DNA of 64,000 bases. Source: Parvibaculum sp. (GTDB lineage Bacteria; Pseudomonadota; Alphaproteobacteria; Parvibaculales; Parvibaculaceae). The position numbers and the translations under genes are program-made. The DNA lies in the NCBI GenBank assembly GCA_002694985.1, contig NZNS01000009.1:62001-126000 (forward strand), in the 5' to 3' direction. Each line of letters begins with the position of its first letter. Position 1 is the stretch's first letter. The notes under the pieces are model-generated. The model was not told the origin of the DNA. It searched no databases and saw only the letters and a list, made by a program, of their open reading frames with translations. Shown here piece by piece: positions 8,614-16,887 of the stretch.

Positions 8614-9199
8614 CCGCCTTCTCCTCTTCTGTCTCTTCTGCCGGCTCAGGGCGCCGCGCGGCTGCCCAGGCCTTCGCTTCCGTCTCGAAAATGAGCTCCG
8701 TGAGATCGTCCATCCGCTGCGGGTAGAGTATGCCGTCGAGATGGTCGCATTCATGTTGCACGACACGGGCATGGAAGCCACGGGCAACGCGCTCGATGGT
8801 GTTGCCGGAAAGGGTCTGGCCCCGGTAGCGCAGCGCCGTCACGCGCGGCACGGCGCCGCGAAGCCCCGGCACCGAGAGGCACCCCTCCCAGCCCTTCTCC
8901 ATGTCGGAGGTGAGAAACTCGATCTCGGGATTGATGAGCACCGTGAGGGGGGCCGTGTGGTCGAAGGCCTCCTCTTCGCCGATTTCCTCTGGCGCGCGCT
9001 CGGGCGGCGCCTGAAAGACAACGATTCGCCAGGGCTCGTAGACCTGGGGCGCGGCAAGCCCGGCCCCGTTCGCGTCGATCATGGTCTCGATCATGTCGCG
9101 GACAAGCGCCTTTACTTCGGGCGCCGTGGGGTCCGGGACGGGCTTGGCCACCCCCTGAAGCACCGGGTGGCCCATGCGGGCGATCTTTCGTATAGCCAT
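8606..9199 (-). CDS. def: Peptide deformylase
   Basis: 197-residue iron-dependent deformylase that removes the formyl group from new proteins. All three family motifs are present: GAGLAAPQ, EGCLSVP (metal-binding Cys) and HECDHLDG (two His ligands and the catalytic Glu). An acidic C-terminal tail (EPAEETEEEKADA) extends beyond the core. ATG 9199 gives the canonical MAIRKI start; upstream codons are weak. It is co-transcribed with the COQ9-family gene and divergent from rpsU. Confidence 0.95.
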   Translation of the reverse strand: MAIRKIARMGHPVLQGVAKPVPDPTAPEVKALVRDMIETMIDANGAGLAAPQVYEPWRIVVFQAPPERAPEEIGEEEAFDHTAPLTVLINPEIEFLTSDMEKGWEGCLSVPGLRGAVPRVTALRYRGQTLSGNTIERVARGFHARVVQHECDHLDGILYPQRMDDLTELIFETEAKAWAAARRPEPAEETEEEKADA

Positions 9200-9307
9200 G
9201 AGCTGAATATGAGGCCGGGCGGGACCCGCGGCAACAGGCCCGCTCGCCGCAGGTGGCCAAAGAAACACCGCAGCGCCTCAAAAAGAGGGCTTTTCAGGCC
9301 CCGGTGG

Positions 9308-9336
9308 TGGACAAATACCGCAGGCTTTGCTAGATA
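9308..9336 (+). promoter_or_regulatory. Probable sigma-70 promoter of rpsU
   Basis: TGGACA and TAGATA are separated by exactly 17 bp, 69 bp upstream of the rpsU GTG start, inside the 206-bp divergent region shared with def. Predicted from sequence only. Confidence 0.5.
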
Positions 9337-9405
9337 AGCGGCTCTCGCGGGTCCGAAAAACCGGTTCCCGCGATTAACTTATTGAATCGAAAGCAGGATC
9401 AGCCC

Positions 9406-9624
9406 GTGCAGGTACTCGTTCGCGATAACAACGTCGACCAGGCCATGAAAGCTCTGAAGAAGAAGCTTCAGCGCGAAGGCGTGTTCCGCGAAATGAAGCT
9501 CCGGAACTTCTACGAGAAGCCCTCCGAGAAGCGTGCCCGCGAAAAGGCCGAGGCGATCCGCCGCGCCCGCAAGCTGGCCCGCAAGCGCGCGCAGCGCGAA
9601 GCCGGCATCACGACCAAGAAGTAA
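9406..9624 (+). CDS. rpsU: 30S ribosomal protein S21
   Basis: 72-residue S21 beginning (GTG) [21 protein letters not shown], followed by a highly basic helix ([22 protein letters not shown]). It helps initiation by the small subunit. GTG 9406 is preferred over an upstream TTG because it gives the canonical N-terminus and AGGA lies 7 nt ahead. It is followed by a strong terminator. Confidence 0.95.
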   Translation: MQVLVRDNNVDQAMKALKKKLQREGVFREMKLRNFYEKPSEKRAREKAEAIRRARKLARKRAQREAGITTKK

Positions 9625-9654
9625 TCTCCTTCAGGGGATTTCGAGCTTTTGAAG

Positions 9655-9680
9655 CGCCTCCGGTTTCCGGGGGCGTTTTT
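9655..9680 (+). terminator. Rho-independent terminator of rpsU
   Basis: A 9-bp stem (CGCCTCCGG / CCGGGGGCG, one G-T wobble) with a TTT loop is followed directly by TTTTT. Confidence 0.85.
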
Positions 9681-9829
9681 CGTTTGGCATCAGAGACGCT
9701 TGGCAAGGAACCGCTCGTAATTGCCATATCCGCCTCTACGTGCTTGAGGCCAACACCCGCGCGGTTTTCCTCGAGGACCGCCCGGCTGCGCACGGCGGAG
9801 ACGGATTGCCTGATTGTTTTCCCGGCATC

Positions 9830-10180
9830 TCAGAAGCGCTCCTCGCCGCGTTCACGAACGGGGTCCGGGAAGTCGCGATAAAGCGCGAACTGGATATTCT
9901 CGACAAGCGAGTTCACGGCATAGTGGTCGCTCTCGATGGGCTCCGCCCGTGTCGCCACCCAGTCAAAGGCGCTGTCGAGCTGGGTGAGATCCGCGACCTC
10001 GATCATGAAATGGAATTCGCCCAGATGCGCGGGCGCAAGGCCGAGCTTCTTGCGCATGAGGCGCCAGCCCTCGATAACCCCCTCGCTTTCGAGGCGGTCC
10101 ATGTAATGCGTGAAGGCATCGACAAAATCCACGTCACGCACGCCGGACTTCAGGTTGAACCAGCCGTGATAGATGTCCAT
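9830..10180 (-). CDS. DUF6614-like conserved protein
   Basis: 116-residue soluble protein: MDIYHGWFNLKSGVRDVDF, then RLMRKKLGLAPAHLGEFHFMIEVADLTQLD and HYAVNSLVENIQFALYRDFPDP. This pattern is recognised from a conserved alphaproteobacterial family (DUF6614); the alternating strands and helices look like a small dimeric alpha-beta barrel fold, which is inference. Function unknown. GGGGAGAGGTC precedes the ATG. A terminator separates it from the upstream DUF4345-like gene, so it probably has its own promoter. Confidence 0.75.
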   Translation of the reverse strand: MDIYHGWFNLKSGVRDVDFVDAFTHYMDRLESEGVIEGWRLMRKKLGLAPAHLGEFHFMIEVADLTQLDSAFDWVATRAEPIESDHYAVNSLVENIQFALYRDFPDPVRERGEERF

Positions 10181-10210
10181 GACCTCTCCCCAGGATGGAA
10201 ACGGGCCCAA

Positions 10211-10245
10211 TGAAAACGGGCGGCAATCATCTTGACTGCCGCCCG
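10211..10245 (-). terminator. Terminator of the DUF4345-like gene
   Basis: A 9-bp stem (CGGGCGGCA / TGCCGCCCG) with an 11-nt loop, followed on the minus strand by TTTTCATT, lies 30 bp after the stop at 10275. Confidence 0.65.
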
Positions 10246-10274
10246 CCCGGTTCGTCCAGCAAGCTGTGCCGGTT

Positions 10275-10652
10275 TCAGTTCCGCGAAAGTGTTTTTGCGC
10301 CGAGAACGGAAAGAGCGACAAGGACAAGCTCGATCACGATGGACTGCGCGACGCCCTCCGGCGCGCCTTCCACGACGACGCCGAGAAAACGTCCGATGAC
10401 GGCAAGACCGTAGAGCACCGCCACGCCCCACATCCACTGCGGCTTGCCCGCAAACAGCGCGCAGATGGCGGCCAGCGCGCCGGCAAGAAAGAATGCCCCG
10501 AGATCGGCACGCAGCGAATTCAAGCCCAGCGGCGACAGCGCCCCGAGGCCCAGCGCCTCGCCAAGCTGTGTTGGCTGCGCGAACGCCATCAGACCCATCG
10601 CCAGCGAAAAAAGCCCCACCAGAACAACACCGATTCGTCCCAGCCAGATCAT
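10275..10652 (-). CDS. DUF4345-like small membrane protein
   Basis: 125 residues with four hydrophobic segments: residues about 5-24, 48-67, 73-92 and 102-118. The sequence LNSLRADLGAFFLAGALAAICALF in the second helix is typical of DUF4345-type inner-membrane proteins. No catalytic motif is seen and the function is unknown. A strong ribosome site (AAAGGAGGGAG) precedes the ATG. Confidence 0.75.
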   Translation of the reverse strand: MIWLGRIGVVLVGLFSLAMGLMAFAQPTQLGEALGLGALSPLGLNSLRADLGAFFLAGALAAICALFAGKPQWMWGVAVLYGLAVIGRFLGVVVEGAPEGVAQSIVIELVLVALSVLGAKTLSRN

Positions 10653-10679
10653 CGTCTCCCTCCTTTTTGAGCCTGCTTG

Positions 10680-10716
10680 ATAAGAAACGGGCGGTGCCCG
10701 GATTGAGCACCGCCCG
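10680..10716 (-). terminator. Terminator of the pnt operon
   Basis: A 10-bp stem (CGGGCGGTGC / GCACCGCCCG) with a 9-nt loop is followed on the minus strand by TTTCTTA, 27 bp after the pntB stop. Confidence 0.65.
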
Positions 10717-10742
10717 CTTGTTTCATCCAGCCTGAGTAATAC

Positions 10743-12149
10743 TCAGAGGTTCTTCACGATCTCTTCCACCATCTTCTTCGCATCGCCGAAGAGCATCATG
10801 GTGTTGTCACGGAAGAAGAGTTCGTTCTCGACACCCGCATAGCCCGAACCCATGCCGCGCTTCACGAAGAGAACCGTCTTCGCCTTCTCGACATCGAGCA
10901 CTGGCATGCCGAAGATGGGGCTCGCCGGATCGGTCTTGGCAGACGGGTTCGTCACGTCATTGGCGCCGATGACGAAGGCAACATCTGCCTGAGCAAACTG
11001 GCTGTTGATGTCTTCCAGCTCGAAGACTTCGTCGTAAGGCACATTCGCTTCCGCGAGCAGCACGTTCATGTGGCCGGGCATACGGCCCGCGACGGGATGG
11101 ATGGCGTAGGAAACCTTCACACCTTCTTCCTTGAGGATGTCGCTCATTTCACGAAGTGTGTGCTGCGCCTGCGCCACCGCCATGCCATAGCCCGGCACGA
11201 TGATGACGGAGCCCGCATTCTTCATGATGAAGGCGGCATCGTCCGCCGATCCCTGCTTCACCGGGCGCGTTTCGACCGCACCGCCACCGGCAGCGGCCGC
11301 ATCGGCACCGAAGCCGCCAAGGATGACGCTGATGAAAGAGCGGTTCATGCCCTTGCACATGATGTAGCTGAGGATTGCGCCCGAAGAACCGACCAGTGCG
11401 CCCGTGACGATGAGCGCGAGATTGCCAAGCGTGAAACCGATGCCGGCCGCCGCCCACCCCGAATAGGAATTCAGCATCGACACGACAACGGGCATGTCCG
11501 CACCGCCGATCGGGACGATGATGAGGAAGCCGATGATGAAGGAGAGCACCGTGATGGCAAGGAAGAGCTGCCAGGTCTGGTGCGACGGGTCCATCACGAT
11601 GTAGGCGATGCCAGCCACAATGGCGAGCGCCAGCACCACATTGATGACGTGGCGGCCCGGCAGCATGATCGGCGCGCCCGACATGTTGCCGTTGAGCTTC
11701 GCAAAGGCGATGACCGAACCAGAGAAGGTGATCGCACCGATAGCGACGCCGATCCCCATCTCGACGAGATTTGCCCCGTGGATCGCGTGATAGGCGCCGA
11801 TGCCATAGGCCTCGGGCGCAAGAAACGCGGACCAGGCGACAAAGACCGCCGCGAGACCAACCAGCGAATGGAAGGCCGCAACGAGCTGCGGCATCTGCGT
11901 CATGGCGATGCGCCGTGCTATGACAGCGCCGATGCCGCCACCGATAACGAGGCCAAGAACGATAAGCCCCCAGGTGAGCGTATTCTGCGCCTGCAACAAC
12001 GCGAACGTCGTGACTATGGCGATGGTCATGCCGACCATGCCGAATGTATTGCCCTGCCGGGACGTTTCCGGCGAGGAGAGCCCGCGAAGCGCGAGAATGA
12101 AAAGCACCGCCGAAGCGAGATAGAGCAGTGCCGCTATATTGGCTGACAT
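10743..12149 (-). CDS. pntB: NAD(P) transhydrogenase subunit beta
   Basis: 468-residue beta subunit of the proton-translocating transhydrogenase (NADH + NADP+ to NAD+ + NADPH, driven by the proton gradient). The N-terminal half is multi-spanning (domain II); the C-terminal domain III binds NADP(H) through VPGYGMAVAQAQH and the segments YAIHPVAGRMPGHMNVLLAEANVPYDEV and DVAFVIGANDVTNP. ATG 12149 gives MSANIAALLYLAS. It is the last gene of pntAA-pntAB-pntB, 13 bp after pntAB, with a terminator downstream. Confidence 0.96.
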   Translation of the reverse strand: MSANIAALLYLASAVLFILALRGLSSPETSRQGNTFGMVGMTIAIVTTFALLQAQNTLTWGLIVLGLVIGGGIGAVIARRIAMTQMPQLVAAFHSLVGLAAVFVAWSAFLAPEAYGIGAYHAIHGANLVEMGIGVAIGAITFSGSVIAFAKLNGNMSGAPIMLPGRHVINVVLALAIVAGIAYIVMDPSHQTWQLFLAITVLSFIIGFLIIVPIGGADMPVVVSMLNSYSGWAAAGIGFTLGNLALIVTGALVGSSGAILSYIMCKGMNRSFISVILGGFGADAAAAGGGAVETRPVKQGSADDAAFIMKNAGSVIIVPGYGMAVAQAQHTLREMSDILKEEGVKVSYAIHPVAGRMPGHMNVLLAEANVPYDEVFELEDINSQFAQADVAFVIGANDVTNPSAKTDPASPIFGMPVLDVEKAKTVLFVKRGMGSGYAGVENELFFRDNTMMLFGDAKKMVEEIVKNL

Positions 12150-12162
12150 ATCCCGTTTCCCC

Positions 12163-12480
12163 TCAGCGCTGCTTTTTCTTGTACATGGCGAGCATTCGCT
12201 GCGTGACCAGGAAGCCGCCAAAGATATTGACGGCGGCAAGGATCACCGCAACGAAGCCGAACCCCTTGGACATCCAGCCCGTCTCGCCCGCCTGGGTGAG
12301 ATCGAGGCCGACGGCGATAAGCGCGCCGACAATGATGACGGAGGAAATGGCGTTGGTAACCGACATCAGTGGCGTATGCAGCGCAGGTGTCACGCTCCAC
12401 ACCACAAAATAGCCGACAAAGATCGCGAGCACGAAAATCGCAAGCCGGAACACAAAAGGATCGATAGCGGCCGCTTCCAT
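12163..12480 (-). CDS. pntAB: NAD(P) transhydrogenase subunit alpha part 2
   Basis: 105-residue membrane part of the alpha subunit, which in enterobacteria is fused to PntA. Three hydrophobic helices are visible (LAIFVLAIFVGYFVVWSV; NAISSVIIVGALIAVGLDL; GFVAVILAAVNIFGGFLV). It supplies part of the proton channel. Its ATG shares one base with the pntAA stop (TGATG), so translation is coupled. Confidence 0.95.
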   Translation of the reverse strand: MEAAAIDPFVFRLAIFVLAIFVGYFVVWSVTPALHTPLMSVTNAISSVIIVGALIAVGLDLTQAGETGWMSKGFGFVAVILAAVNIFGGFLVTQRMLAMYKKKQR

Positions 12481-13613
12481 CAGTTGCCTCCTTCGCGGAG
12501 CGACGGATGCACCACCTGACCATCTTTTGTCAGGCAGGTACCCGTAATGATTTCGTCTTCCCAGTTGATCGCAAGAGCTTTGGTTTCCTTGTCGATCAGG
12601 GGGGTGATGAAGTTCAAGAGGTTCTTCGAGTAGAGCGCCGAGGAATCGACCGCGAGCTGTGCGGCGACATTGAGATCCCCGATCAGGGTCACGCCATGCT
12701 TCTGGACGCGCTTGCCGGGCTCGGAGAGCGGGCAGTTACCGCCGCGCTCCACCGCAAGATCAACGAGGATCGATCCCGGCTTCATGCTCTTCACCATCTC
12801 CTCGCTCACGAGTTCCGGCGCCGGACGGCCCGGAATGAGCGCGGTGGTGATGACAATGTCCTGCTTCTTTATATGCTCGGCAACGAGCGCGGCCTGGGCG
12901 CGCTTGTAGTCCTCCGACATTTCCTTCGCATAGCCGCCCGCAGCGTCGCCGCTTTCTTCCGATTCGACCATGACGAAAGTCCCGCCCAGGCTTTCGACCT
13001 GTTCTTTCGTTGCCGAACGGACGTCCGTCGCCGACACGATGGCACCGAGGCGCTTCGCCGTGGCGATTGCCTGCAGGCCCGCGACGCCGACACCCATGAC
13101 GAACACACGAGCCGGCGCGATGGTGCCCGCCGCCGTCATCATCATCGGCATGGCACGGGTGAAGACAGAGGCTGCGTTGATGACCGCCTTGTAGCCCGCG
13201 AGATTCGACTGCGAGGACAACACGTCCATCGACTGCGCACGCGTGATGCGCGGCATGAACTCCATTGCAAATGCATTGATGCCCTGCGCGGCATATTTCT
13301 GCAGGCGCGCCTTGTCATCCCAGGGATTGAGAATCGCCGCGAGCATGGCGCCACGTTTCATCAGGCCGATTTCCTCGTCGGAAGGTGCACGCACCTTGAA
13401 GACGATGTCGGCATCCTTGAGGGTTTCCGCCGCGCTCTGCGCGATGGTCGCGCCGGCATCCGCATAGAGCTGATCAGCGATGGAAGCGTGTTCGCCCGCT
13501 CCCGTCTCGACGATGACTTCAAGGCCGAGTGCGGAAAGCTTCTTCACCGTTTCCGGGGACGCTGCTACGCGAGTTTCGCCCTCAAGGCGTTCTTTTGGGA
13601 TCGCAAGTTTCAT
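12480..13613 (-). CDS. pntAA: NAD(P) transhydrogenase subunit alpha part 1
   Basis: 377-residue cytosolic NAD(H)-binding domain I. It starts MKLAIPKERLEGETRVAASPETVKKL, the AlaDH/PNT N-terminal signature, and has the Rossmann segment VFVMGVGVAGLQAIATAKRLGA and the AELVSEEMVKSMKPGSILVDLAVERGGN region. The separate alpha1 gene is the usual alphaproteobacterial arrangement. It is first in the pnt operon. Confidence 0.96.
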   Translation of the reverse strand: MKLAIPKERLEGETRVAASPETVKKLSALGLEVIVETGAGEHASIADQLYADAGATIAQSAAETLKDADIVFKVRAPSDEEIGLMKRGAMLAAILNPWDDKARLQKYAAQGINAFAMEFMPRITRAQSMDVLSSQSNLAGYKAVINAASVFTRAMPMMMTAAGTIAPARVFVMGVGVAGLQAIATAKRLGAIVSATDVRSATKEQVESLGGTFVMVESEESGDAAGGYAKEMSEDYKRAQAALVAEHIKKQDIVITTALIPGRPAPELVSEEMVKSMKPGSILVDLAVERGGNCPLSEPGKRVQKHGVTLIGDLNVAAQLAVDSSALYSKNLLNFITPLIDKETKALAINWEDEIITGTCLTKDGQVVHPSLREGGN

Positions 13614-13677
13614 GGAACATCGCCTGTTCTCCGGAGCTCGTGAAAATCACGGGCACCAAGTGAGAATAAGAATTATT

Positions 13678-13707
13678 CAAATATGCAGCACTGAGGGTTG
13701 GTTTCAA
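13678..13707 (-). promoter_or_regulatory. Weak promoter candidate for the pnt operon
   Basis: On the minus strand TTGAAA and TATTTG are 18 bp apart, about 65 bp before the pntAA start, in a locally AT-rich stretch. The -10 match is poor. Confidence 0.3.
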
Positions 13708-13738
13708 GTGAGAAATCAGACCCACCTGCTGCCGGACA

Positions 13739-13882
13739 TCAGAGGAGGAAAACCGCCATCAGAACGAGAATGACAATAGTCGCTCCCGTGCCCCACTTCG
13801 CTCCCGAGATGAAGAGGTCATAGGTCGAGATGTGCTCTTTCGGGTCCATCTCTTTGCCCCAGCCTTCCTGATATCCAGCCAT
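13739..13882 (-). CDS. aa3-type cytochrome c oxidase subunit IV (COX4_pro_2)
   Basis: A 47-residue protein: MAGYQEGWGKEMDPKEHIST, then YDLFISGAKWGTGATIVIL and LVLMAVFLL. This is the short single-helix subunit IV of alphaproteobacterial aa3 oxidases: a soluble N-terminus with the conserved TYDLFISG turn and one C-terminal membrane helix. It binds at the periphery of the oxidase and its role is probably structural. The start follows GTGAGGTAAC. It stands alone upstream of the pnt operon; the catalytic cox genes are not in the window. Confidence 0.85.
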   Translation of the reverse strand: MAGYQEGWGKEMDPKEHISTYDLFISGAKWGTGATIVILVLMAVFLL

Positions 13883-14043
13883 GTTACCTCACCCGCTTTA
13901 TGCCGCTCGTTATGCTCGATTTGAGCGAGCCGGACTATAGCAAACGATCCGTGCGCGGCAAGCATAGAGGCTCCCGCCCTATGCTAAATACCTACAGCGG
14001 CTGTGCAATTTCGTTCAACCCGGCGTGAAACGGCAGGCCTGTT

Positions 14044-15027
14044 TCAGCTATCGAAGGGCGAGGGAAGAGGCCCGCTCGCGATCTTACGAGACGGCGCGGA
14101 ATGATCCCAGTCGGCGAGCAGCGCGCGCAGCGCCGCCACGAAAGCGAGCGGCTGGTCGAGCATGATGTGGTGGCGTGCCTGCGGAATCTCGATGACCGGC
14201 GCCGAACGCCCCAGCAGATTGAACATGTATTCGCCGATCTCGGCCGACAACAGCACGGAAAACTCGCCCCGCATGATGGCGATGCGGCAGCGTGTGGCGG
14301 CAAGCCGTGCGCCCATGTCACCGATATCGAAACGCCGCCAGATAGCGGGATCAAACTTCCAGGTCCAGCCTTCCCCGCCTTCCGGGTTTTCGACCTGCTT
14401 CAGCGAATGGCGCGCGATGTAATCGACGATATAGCGGTTCTCGCAAGGCTGCGGCGGCGCAAGGCGGAAGCGGCCCATCGCGGCGTCGAGGCTGGGATAG
14501 ATGCGGTGCGGGCGGAACTCGCGAGACGGCGGCCCTCTCGGCCGGTCCGGCGGGTTGACCGGGCTATCGACGATAACCGTACCCGCCAGCCGGTCACCAT
14601 AAAGCGCGCCGGTGAGAATGGTAATGAAGCCGCCAAAGGAATGACCGACGATGATCGGCGGCTCTTCGCAGTTAAAGAAGCCTGCATCTTCGCAGACTGC
14701 CATCTGCTCTTCGGCAAATGTTTCCAGGGTATAGCGCTCGCGCCAACCCGAATCGCCCATGCCCGAAACGTCGATAGCCGCAACTGAATATTCACGTGCA
14801 AGAAAGGGAGCGACGAAAGACCACCAGCGTGCATGCGCACCATTGCCGTGAACGAGCAGCAGGCCGGGCTTTGCGGGGTCGCCCCAGCGCAGATAGTGAA
14901 CCTTCGTGCCCTCTACCTCGACAAATCGGCTTTCAGGCTCGACTGCAACGGCCCGCGAGAACCAGCCTGGAGCGAGCGTGACGGCAGCCCCCTCTTCGTC
15001 CCCCGGCGCCAGATCGAAATCGCTCAT
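14044..15027 (-). CDS. Alpha/beta hydrolase
   Basis: 327-residue alpha/beta-hydrolase-fold enzyme. The oxyanion segment [14 protein letters not shown], the nucleophile elbow IVGHSFGGF (catalytic Ser) and a late QARHHIML histidine are visible. The substrate is unknown. It overlaps the upstream thioesterase by 4 bp (ATGA) and ends a four-gene minus-strand chain (pepF, ABC1, thioesterase, hydrolase). It is clearly paralogous to the hydrolase at 37902: both share HGNGAHA, FVAPFL/FIAPLL, GMGDS and GWTWKFDP. Confidence 0.85.
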   Translation of the reverse strand: MSDFDLAPGDEEGAAVTLAPGWFSRAVAVEPESRFVEVEGTKVHYLRWGDPAKPGLLLVHGNGAHARWWSFVAPFLAREYSVAAIDVSGMGDSGWRERYTLETFAEEQMAVCEDAGFFNCEEPPIIVGHSFGGFITILTGALYGDRLAGTVIVDSPVNPPDRPRGPPSREFRPHRIYPSLDAAMGRFRLAPPQPCENRYIVDYIARHSLKQVENPEGGEGWTWKFDPAIWRRFDIGDMGARLAATRCRIAIMRGEFSVLLSAEIGEYMFNLLGRSAPVIEIPQARHHIMLDQPLAFVAALRALLADWDHSAPSRKIASGPLPSPFDS

Positions 15028-15467
15028 TTTGCAGGCCTTTCGCCAAGTGCCTTGAAGACCCCGGTACCCGACATGATGGTGCGCTCGCCGCACCAGATAC
15101 GGCCCTTCACGGTGAAGAAGTCATCTTCCGCCCCCACGATCTCGCCCGTGCCTTCGACCCATTCGCCGATCTTCGCGCCGGACAGAAAGTCCGTCATCAG
15201 GCGAACCGTCACCCAATAACGGTGAACCGACATGGTGATCGCGTGACCGAATGCCATGTCGGCAAACGACATCAGCATCCCGCCATGACAATTACCCATG
15301 CCATTGGTGTGATGCTCCTGCACATAGAAGGCGCGCGTATAGAGACCGCCCTCGCCGAGGCGCTCATAAAGCGGACCAATCTGGCGGCCAAAACCCTGGA
15401 ACAAGTTCAGCGTCTGATAGCCGTCCGGCAGCGTGATGGTATTTTCTTCGAGAAGATCGTCGGTCAT
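15024..15467 (-). CDS. PaaI-like hotdog-fold thioesterase
   Basis: 147-residue hotdog-fold protein. It contains [25 protein letters not shown], the typical helix segment of PaaI-type acyl-CoA thioesterases (here HGG followed by AD), and [18 protein letters not shown] in the following strands. It probably hydrolyses an acyl-CoA. ATG 15467 follows a weak CGAGGTTC site, and its stop overlaps the downstream hydrolase start by 4 bp. Confidence 0.85.
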   Translation of the reverse strand: MTDDLLEENTITLPDGYQTLNLFQGFGRQIGPLYERLGEGGLYTRAFYVQEHHTNGMGNCHGGMLMSFADMAFGHAITMSVHRYWVTVRLMTDFLSGAKIGEWVEGTGEIVGAEDDFFTVKGRIWCGERTIMSGTGVFKALGERPAK

Positions 15468-15504
15468 GACCGAACCTCGGGCAGGCGGGAAAAGGAACAG
15501 CCGC

Positions 15505-16887
15505 TCAGGCAGCGGGCGGCACACCGGCCTTCTTTAGCGCAGCGTTCTGCCGTTTGTCGAGTTTCGCCACATCGAAGGCGTCGATGGTCGCGTTGAAGAG
15601 TTTATGAAAGTTGAGCTCCGCCCCGAGATGCAGGAAGACCGATCCGAGGCCGATGGCAGCGCGATCCATGAAGACGAATTCGCGCGGCGGCGTGACCGGT
15701 CCGAGTTCACGGAGCCTCTTGTGCACGCCGAAAGCTTCCTTGCGGCCATATTCACCCGGCTTGATACCATCCGCGACGGAACGCACGCGATCGTCGAGCA
15801 TCGGCGCATAGATGAAGCGCGCCCAGACGTTCAGCACATCAATGAGATCGTTCGAGAGATTGTGGAAGCCCCAGTTTTCGTAGGCCGCCGCCGCGCGGTC
15901 GCGATCATCCGTTTCGAGCGCGCGATAAAGCTCGACCACGCCCGCGACAAAGGCAGGCGGAAATATGCGAATGCAGCCGAAGTCGAGAAGATTGATTCCG
16001 AAATCTTCCCGCACCGAATAATTGCCGAGATGCGGGTCGCCATGAATGACACCGTGGCGGCTGAACGGCATCCACCAGGCAGCGAACATCGCCTCAGCAA
16101 TGGCATTGCGTTCTTCCAGCGCGTGCTCCCGGAAAGAAAGCAGCGGCTCGCCAGTGAGCCAGCTCATGGTGAGAAGGCGCTTGGTGGAAAGATCGCCATG
16201 AACGTTTGGCACCTCGATGCGCGCATCCTTTGCGAAGATATTCGCATAGAGCTGCATATGCGCGGCCTCGCGCTCATAGTCGAGCTCCTCGCGAAGCCGC
16301 TCGCCAAGCTCGGCATAGATTTCGCGCGTATCGACCGCCTGATCCATCCGGCGGTGGATCGAGAAGATGAGGCCAAGCTGCTTGAGGTCGGCATCGACGG
16401 CGGACTGCATATCCGGGTATTGAAGTTTGACGGCAAGGTCTTCGCCCTCAAGCGAGGTCGCCCGGTGGACCTGACCGAGAGAGGCGGCCGCCGCCGCTTC
16501 CCGCTCGAAAGAACCGAACCGCTTTTCCCAGCCGGGGCCGAGTTCTGCCCGCATCCGCCGCTTCACAAATGGCCAGCCCATCGGCGGCGCCGCGGACTGA
16601 AGCTGCGAAAGCTCCGCAGCGAATTCGGCAGGCACGGCTTCGGGAATCGTCGCGATCATCTGCGCGACCTTCATGATCGGCCCCTTGAGGCCGCCAAGCG
16701 CCGCAGTGAGCTCGCGCGCCGTCTTGTCATCCGCCTGATCGAGACCGAAGAGACGCGCAGAGGCAAAGCGTGCCGCAATGCCGCCGACGCCTGCACCGAC
16801 CTGCGCGTAACGCTGAACGCGCCGCCCGAACCGGTTCGCCTCACTGTCCTTCGGCGTGCCGGCAGAACGAGGCGGCTCTTCGCTCAT
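15505..16887 (-). CDS. ABC1/AarF (UbiB-like) atypical kinase family protein
   Basis: 460 residues with ABC1-family signatures: [25 protein letters not shown] (the KxGQ-type motif, here KVAQ), [25 protein letters not shown] (catalytic loop) and [11 protein letters not shown] (metal-binding DFG). UbiB/Coq8 proteins are ATPases that assist ubiquinone synthesis or lipid handling. This member lacks a C-terminal membrane anchor, so it is probably a soluble paralogue rather than UbiB itself. Its ATG overlaps the pepF stop by 4 bp. Confidence 0.88.
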   Translation of the reverse strand: MSEEPPRSAGTPKDSEANRFGRRVQRYAQVGAGVGGIAARFASARLFGLDQADDKTARELTAALGGLKGPIMKVAQMIATIPEAVPAEFAAELSQLQSAAPPMGWPFVKRRMRAELGPGWEKRFGSFEREAAAAASLGQVHRATSLEGEDLAVKLQYPDMQSAVDADLKQLGLIFSIHRRMDQAVDTREIYAELGERLREELDYEREAAHMQLYANIFAKDARIEVPNVHGDLSTKRLLTMSWLTGEPLLSFREHALEERNAIAEAMFAAWWMPFSRHGVIHGDPHLGNYSVREDFGINLLDFGCIRIFPPAFVAGVVELYRALETDDRDRAAAAYENWGFHNLSNDLIDVLNVWARFIYAPMLDDRVRSVADGIKPGEYGRKEAFGVHKRLRELGPVTPPREFVFMDRAAIGLGSVFLHLGAELNFHKLFNATIDAFDVAKLDKRQNAALKKAGVPPAA

